Shown: positions 58,006 to 64,000 of the stretch, piece by piece
How the letters are laid out: each line of letters begins with the position of its first letter
Numbering within the stretch: position 1 is the stretch's first letter
Assembly: GCA_032717465.1 (NCBI GenBank)
Contig: CM064671.1
Location: 54,189,991-54,253,990, forward strand
DNA: 64,000 nucleotides
Direction: 5' to 3'
DNA from: Coenobita brevimanus
Taxonomy: Eukaryota > Arthropoda > Malacostraca > Decapoda > Coenobitidae
Translations under genes and position numbers: made by a program
Notes under the pieces: model-generated
What the model was told of the DNA's origin: nothing
Databases searched by the model: none
The model's input: the letters and a program-made list of their open reading frames with translations, nothing else

Positions 58006-59060
58006 ACTTCATGGCTATTACTGAAGATAGAAAAACATAGGATCTCAAAATTTGCGTGTTTATATGGTCCGACGTTTAATCTTAATTATATTCCTTTAAA
58101 TTGTGTAAACACAACTGAAACTGAAATAAAAAGCGTATGGAGGTATTAGCCCAAGAAAAAAGTTGTACCTAGTTTGAAGTGAACTGGTTGAGGAATAAAG
58201 GAATTGCACTAAAAAAAAGAAAAAAAAAAAAAAAAAAAAAAGGCTTGGAAGAAAGCAGAAAGAAACAAAGGAAATACAGTACATATTGTCATCACTTTGT
58301 TGTGGAGTTCCAACATACTAGAACTGATAACGGATGAAGTACAGTAGGCCAGTTCGACCCAAGAGTTGGCTCTCTAGCGCTAAAAAGAAAACAAGTAAAC
58401 AAAACTTATGGCAGCAAAGGGTGAAATGTTTTACATTTTCTCCCCCAAAATAATGAATGTATTTTTTGACGACCATTAGTCAAGTAACACGTGTTGCTAC
58501 ACTGTTTTATTGCAGGGGTTCTGGATAGATGGTCAGTCATGGATGTAAATGTACGTCGTCGAATCCGAAGAAAACATTCTCCGTATCCGTATGCTCAGGG
58601 AATTAATTTACGCCTTTTCAGCAATGGAAGTATCGGAATCTAATATTTGCACACTGTTGTGATCCTTTGTAAGCTCCTACCTCGTCTGAGAAATTCTGTA
58701 CAAATTTTTAGCAAAGGACTCTTTCAAACCATTAATTACAATACTGCTTGTAATGAGACCTGATCAGCATTACTGGCTGTCATAACTCGCGCCAAGTGGT
58801 CTATGACTGTGTAAACTTCACATAAAACCTTGCTTTTTATGTACTTAATATTGTATTTAAAAAAAATGTTAACATTCTTACGACATTCCATATCTTATAA
58901 TGGATACTAGAGGTCTGTGACGGAATCGGTGACCGTGCCAGGACATACATCGTTTAATGATATGTGTTCACGATAACTGTCATATTATTAACTACATTGC
59001 TTTTTTAAGTATGCTTTGCTTTGACTACGATGTAGGATGTGTGCAATTTCATGAGTGCTA
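58006..59060. other. No gene recognised
   Basis: AT-rich. An A-rich run at 58211-58240. Confidence 0.55.
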
Positions 59061-59310
59061 CTTGGTTATCACTGCAAGCTTCGAGGTTTCCAGCCTGGTA
59101 ACCCCAGGTTTCGAATCCTTGTAGCAGGCAATGCTAGACTCAGATCAGTTGCACTCCCTCATTTAGGGTTGATAGGTAAAATGAGTTTCTGTGGAAATAC
59201 TTAGGGTTGGTAATTGTGGTAATCTACCGATGCAGTGGAACTGTATCACAAGATAAAGGGTGGATAACAATCCACAGGCTCAAAGTGCAAATTTTTGGAA
59301 AAGAACACTG
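59060..59310 (+). repeat. Possible tRNA-derived SINE
   Basis: AGGTTTCGAATCCTT at 59105-59119 resembles box B with one extra T. Upstream TGGTTATCACTG could be a weak box A. GGTAAAATGAGTTTCTGTGG and AAATACTTAGGG downstream look like a SINE body. Confidence 0.35.
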
Positions 59311-60710
59311 TGGCTAAGTGTCTCATGCCGTCTGCTTTCACATTTACTTTTAACATGCATTATTATTTAACGCTATATGATACGAACCAATGAATTTTTA
59401 TTACTTTACTGTATATTTCCTCCACAGTCCTGTGATCATTGTACCGAGGACCCATTATTACCTGTGGTGTAAACTCAGGTAGTATTATGATTTCTGAGGC
59501 AAATGAGAGCATTACTGCTGTAAGAGCATACAAGCATAAACGGTATGTGAAAATTATATCTGTTGGCAGAAATCGTCCACCTTAAACAAAATTTGATTCA
59601 TTACTTAAGTTCATTTAGTTACTGCCATATTAAAGTTTCTCTGATGTTACAATAGGTTTATATGAACAACTAAAAAAAGAAAATTTAAGTGTGATCAAAA
59701 GAGCAATAGTAGAGAGGATCTGCGAGATTAAGGCCCAGTTTGTTATCAACCGTCAGCGCATTCACCAAACATCAGCAAAACATCTATCACACATGTCGTT
59801 TAAGATCGGTGCTGGAGTAGTGGTGGTACACAAAGCTTATCGTGTTCTATGTTTTTGTAGCAAGATTTAAAGAATTAAGAATTAAGCCCTGAGTAATTAT
59901 TCACTAAAAACAACAAATTTATCCATTTGGGTGTTCTAAAAATAACTTACATGTTTGTTTCTTTTACGATCTAATGAAGCTTTTTACAGTTTCAAAGGTA
60001 ATATTTAAAGTTTTCCTTAAAGGGTGACTTGGGGTGATTCGTTCTTGGCTACCGCCATTAGAATTAAGGAGTGTGACCATAGACTGTGAGATACCGTATA
60101 CTGTTTGTACCGTAAACTGTTTGCGTTTGCGGGAGTGCAGTTTAAAAAACTGACATAAACCAGCAATATTTTGAAAAACTATAAATGATGAAAGAAGCAG
60201 AAATTTCCATCTGGGTAGAGGTGATTGTGTGTGTGTGTGTGTTCAGGGAAGGTATTACTGACGCCTGTCCACTTAGACGGTCCTTCTGCTGTGCCTCTTG
60301 CAGGGATCCAAGATGTGCGTTAATGTGGTTTTGGTTAGTGTATTCATGCTAGCCACTTTCAACGTACTTCAAAGAGGCAAGTACAAATCAACCTTTAACA
60401 ACACTTTGAGGTGTATGCTATGCATCAGTCCTTAATGAGACTGCTGTACCATTTTATTTTATTTTTTTTCATTATGGACGGTCGGAATTAGTTCCGAAAT
60501 GATGATATGTGCAGCTGGGTGAAATGTAAGAGGACCTCAGGACCTCAGGGAACGTTCTAAATTGGTTTTCTCTGGCTGTGTACTACTTCGCAATGAGTCG
60601 TTACGTTTGTGACCTAAATATTACTGTTCATATTTCGGCAATTATTACGAAGATTTTTTTTTTCTGTTATCACGTCACTGTAGCTCCATTTTATTATTAT
60701 TATTATTATT

Positions 60711-60741
<31 letters not shown>

Positions 60742-61219
60742 ATTAATTAATTGTACCTTGGTGCTTATCCGATCCACTTCGTTCATGTATTGCATCTTGC
60801 AGATTAGTCTACTGTTCACCTACAATGAGTGACGGGCCATATTATTTCTCCTAATCTAGGAATCTATTTACTACATCTGGCGATAACCATAGAGTTAAAC
60901 AGACGCCTGGTGGTCTTATGAAGCAAGGTGCTCAAGCTGGATGAAACCCTAATGGGTTTTCATCCGAGGACAGACTAAGCCTTGGTATTTATCGGGGCGG
61001 ATTTTATTTTTTTTCCGGACATTTGACTCTCATCTTAAATGTCAGGACCAACTTGCCTAGCCCCGAGTTCCTGTGCTACTCATGCGGCGGCATAGGATTG
61101 GATGACGGATGAGTGGATGTATTTGGCTGTCGACCAAAAGCTCAGGGACCAAATTATTAACCAGTATTATTTCCTGTTGTCTTATGGTTTTTCAGTTCAG
61201 ATCATTTCGGTAACTTTAT

Positions 61220-61259
<40 letters not shown>

Positions 61260-61381
61260 GCCGCAGTACTTTGGCTGAGATGAAAAAATAATCCTATGTT
61301 ACAACCCTAACATCTATAAACCTAACATACGAATCACTCTCCTACTGTAAGACCTAAGGAAGCAAGTTTCTAAATCTAGGT

Positions 61382-61412
<31 letters not shown>

Positions 61413-62177
61413 ACACCAATTGATAACACTACGTCAACCAGCAAGACACCACCGTCTGCAAATGAGTAGTCTCTCTACATGACAATTTGACGAAGTTCTT
61501 TCAGATCGCGCACCCTCAATTTTAAATGTGAAGACTGAGTAGTACCTCAACCCCTACAGCCCTAATGAAGTAGACGGTTATTTTATTTATTTATTTATTT
61601 ATTATTATTATTATTATTATTGTTATTATTATTATTATTATTATTATTTTTGTTTTCGTTATTGTTGTTGGTCTTATCATTATTATTAATAGTACTGATG
61701 GCAGTAGTAATATTAGTATTAGTATTTTTTTGTTGTGGCTGTAACATGGTGTTGATTGCGGTGGTGTTTGTTGTTGTTGGTTTGCTATCATCACTAATAC
61801 GACCCCTTCTTTAGGTGAGAAAGTAGGGCAGGTTGATGATGATAATGCACGTTATTAAGGGATCCCCACAATACCGTTACTTGATGTACTGCTGTCATTC
61901 AGGTTATTCAAAACTGCGTGCCAAGCGAAAGAGTTTCTATTTAGCTCAGGAAACTATTTAATGCCCTCGGTTGTAGGGATATATGAAATGCACACTTGTT
62001 GTTGTATGGGGCTAAGGCGCTGTAGCTGGATGTAGCCAATAACTTTCACATTCTAGAAGGGACTGAAATTTAATACTAATATGATAGCAGTCAGGGGCAA
62101 GTAACTGGGTATGCAGCCCAGTTACAGTAATTATTATTAGATCTACCTGCTGCATAAGTGGAGGCTATTGTTTTCGC

Positions 62178-62216
<39 letters not shown>

Positions 62217-62640
62217 CCTCCTCAGTCTCGTAACGATTCCAGGCGAACCAGACACTGCGCAAGGAATCTGAGGGACACAGGTTGTGTCCCGGCTTGGACC
62301 ATTGCTGATAGGAAAAAAAAATACAAATATCACCAATGGAGTTAATGTCACTGTAAGAACCTGATGTGGAGACTTGTGACTGTTCTTAGGAAAGTTACAA
62401 AGTTCTAGTTATTATTATTATTATTATTATTGTTATTATTATTATTATCCAGTGAATGCCCTGTGATCTAGTGCATCAGAGTTCCAACAGGACAGGAAAA
62501 CTTTCTTTCTGACAGGAGTTAGAATTTATTACTCACAGAATTCAACTCACGACTGGAGACTCCTAGTATCATGACTAGATAGCCTAGCACCATGCTCCTA
62601 CACTCCAAATGAGGGCAAGAAAGGTATGGATTGATAAAGG
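59311..62640. other. Repeat-rich, no gene
   Basis: No coding region supported. Simple repeats: (TG)n 60225-60242, (TTA)n with (TTAA)n 60690-60752, (GA)n 61221-61254, A27 61382-61408, (ATT)n 61578-61650, (ATT)n 62178-62214 and 62407-62449. Confidence 0.65.
61578..61650. repeat. (ATT)n microsatellite
   Basis: ATTT units followed by about 20 ATT units. Confidence 0.95.
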
Positions 62641-62647
62641 AGAGACT

Positions 62648-62648
62648 A

Positions 62649-62680
<32 letters not shown>

Positions 62681-62728
62681 GATGATGATTACGATTGTTA
62701 TTACTATTATTATTATTATTATTATTAT
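62648..62728. repeat. (GAT)n-(TAT)n compound microsatellite
   Basis: About 11 GAT units then about 9 ATT units. The LINE E2 fragment starts right at its end. Confidence 0.95.
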
Positions 62729-64000
62729 GGATGTGGAAGATGTGCAGGTTGGCCTGGGAGGAAGGTAGAGTCCCGGAGGATTGGAAGTCAGGTACAATTA
62801 TTCCCTTGTACAAAGGAAAAGGGGAAAAAGAAGTGTGTGGTAATCATAGGGGCATTTGTCTTCTTAGTGTAACAGGAAAAATATATGATAGGATACTTAT
62901 TGACAGAGTCAGCGAAATAACAAAAGAATTAGTTGAAGAAGAAGAGGGAGGTTTTAGGAAGGGAAGAGGTTGTGTAGATCAGATATTCATTCTTAGATCT
63001 TTAGTGGAAAAGTTTCTAGAGAAGGGAAAGCAGTTGTATGCGGCCTTCATGGATTTCGAGAAAACATTTGACAGGGTGGATAGACAAGGATTGTGGAAAG
63101 TATTAAGATTATATTGAGTTGATGGGAAGTTGTTGATTGCTGTGAAGAGTATGTATGATGATGCTAAGGCTGCAGTGCATGTGGATAGTGAACTTAGTTA
63201 ATTATTCTGTTTGAAGGTTGGGTTGAAACAGGGATGTGTCATGTCTCCATGGTTGTTCAATCTGTATATGGATGGGGTTATTAAAGAGATACAAGGTAGG
63301 GCAGTAGATACTGGAGTGGCACTAATGAGAGAGGACAGTGTTTAGAAACCTCCTATACTGTTGTTTGAAGATGATACTGTGTTGTTAAGTGAAGGCAAAG
63401 GGGAGCTGCAAGGCTTGGTGGATGAGTTTGGGAGAGTGTGTAAGAAACGGAATCTAAAAGTGAACGTAGGGAAGAGTAAAGTTATGGTTTTCGAGAGAAG
63501 TGAAGTCAGTGAATGTACACTGAGGCTGGATGAGGAGGAAATGGAAAATGTGAGTACGTTTAAGTACTTGGGTAGTGTGATGAGTAAGGATGGAAGTTTG
63601 GAGGGTGAAGTGCTTGAAAGGGTACAACAAGGAAGAAAGATTGCTGGTTCCTTGAATGCAGTGATAAGAAATAGGGAAGTGAGCATGGAAGTGAAAAAGT
63701 TACTACATGGCAGTATTGTGATACCAACTCTAACGTATGGAAGTGAAGCTTGGACCTTGTTAGCGGGACACAAGTCAAGAGTGAGAACAGCGGAAATGAG
63801 TTATTTGAGAGGAGCATGTGGAGTCACATGGAGTGACAGCCTGACAAATGACAACGTGAATGAGCGTTGTGGTGTGGATGTGGATGTGATAGGAAGCGTT
63901 AGGAGAAACACACTGAGGTGGTTTGTCCATGTGGAGAGGATGGAGAGTGAGAGACTGACGAGGAGAGTCTATGTGAGTGAGGTGGAGGGGAAGAGAGGGA
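62727..64000 (+). mobile_element. RTE-like LINE, copy E2 (runs off window)
   Basis: Same family as 41.2-43.5 kb. Starting mid-[61 protein letters not shown], stop, [20 protein letters not shown], stop, LLFEDDTVLLSE (FADD is FEDD here), [51 protein letters not shown] and HVERMESERLTRRVYVSEV. Stops near 63116, 63200 and 63344. 5'-truncated next to a trinucleotide repeat, right end outside the window. Confidence 0.88.

Noticed and set aside
61591..62872. Ile- or Leu/Val-rich and Asp/Tyr-rich frames
   Set aside because: Translations of (ATT)n and (GAT)n arrays.

Overview
The window reads as nuclear DNA of an arthropod, most probably a decapod crustacean. Evidence is the very high microsatellite load ((TA)n, (CA)n, (GA)n, (ATT)n, poly-A), the number of different non-LTR retrotransposon families, and the spliced pieces of an ionotropic receptor whose wording is typical of crustacean chemosensory receptors. 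No bacterial gene, operon, rRNA or CRISPR was seen. The species assignment is inference.

The only host gene I can support is a minus-strand ionotropic receptor (IR, divergent ionotropic glutamate receptor family). Six exons lie at 44170-44060, 31629-31406, 26586-26458, 24174-24016, 10362-10272 and 8925-8776. They are in the correct biological order, each is bounded by AG/GT, all splice phases agree, and together they give 288 open codons from the amino-terminal domain to just before membrane helix M1. The first exon(s) and the channel/S2 part lie outside the window or were not found. Everything else is intron sequence filled with mobile elements.

Layout: 1-1917, intron or flank with a 181-bp MITE-like element inside a (TA)n array. 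1917-8194, a minus-strand Ty3/Gypsy-type LTR retrotransposon with about 99% identical LTRs, in which integrase precedes reverse transcriptase (Gmr1-like order) and the capsid resembles the vertebrate SCAN domain. 8.2-10.4 kb, (TA)n arrays and two IR exons. 10.5-13.1 kb, LINE remnants including one with a 2A-like NPGP motif. 13.1-13.4 and 18.6-19.2 kb, a dispersed repeat made of TGACCT/AGGTCA monomers. 14.4-15.0 kb, LINE 3' relic (-). 15.1-18.5 kb, RTE-like LINE (-). 19.9-23.2 kb, a second RTE-like LINE (+). 24.0-24.2 and 26.5 kb, IR exons. 26.7-29.9 kb, Jockey-like LINE (+). 31.5 kb, IR exon. 32.2-37.5 kb, a TIR DNA transposon with a MADF-domain relic, split by a CR1/L2-like LINE (32.7-36.9 kb). 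41.2-44.1 kb, a 31-bp minisatellite abutting the first IR exon's splice donor, split by an RTE-like LINE. 44.8-49.0 kb, 3' fragments of LINEs seen elsewhere in the window and a second CR1/L2-like copy. 50.3-54.5 kb, a CR1 element with an esterase-type ORF1 (-). 57.7 kb, a lone transposase-type helix-turn-helix. 59-62.6 kb, simple repeats. 62.7-64.0 kb, a second copy of the 41-43 kb LINE running off the edge.

All mobile elements examined carry stops, frameshifts or truncations. The IR exons do not, which suggests selection on the receptor while its introns (1.3 to 13.7 kb) absorbed insertions.
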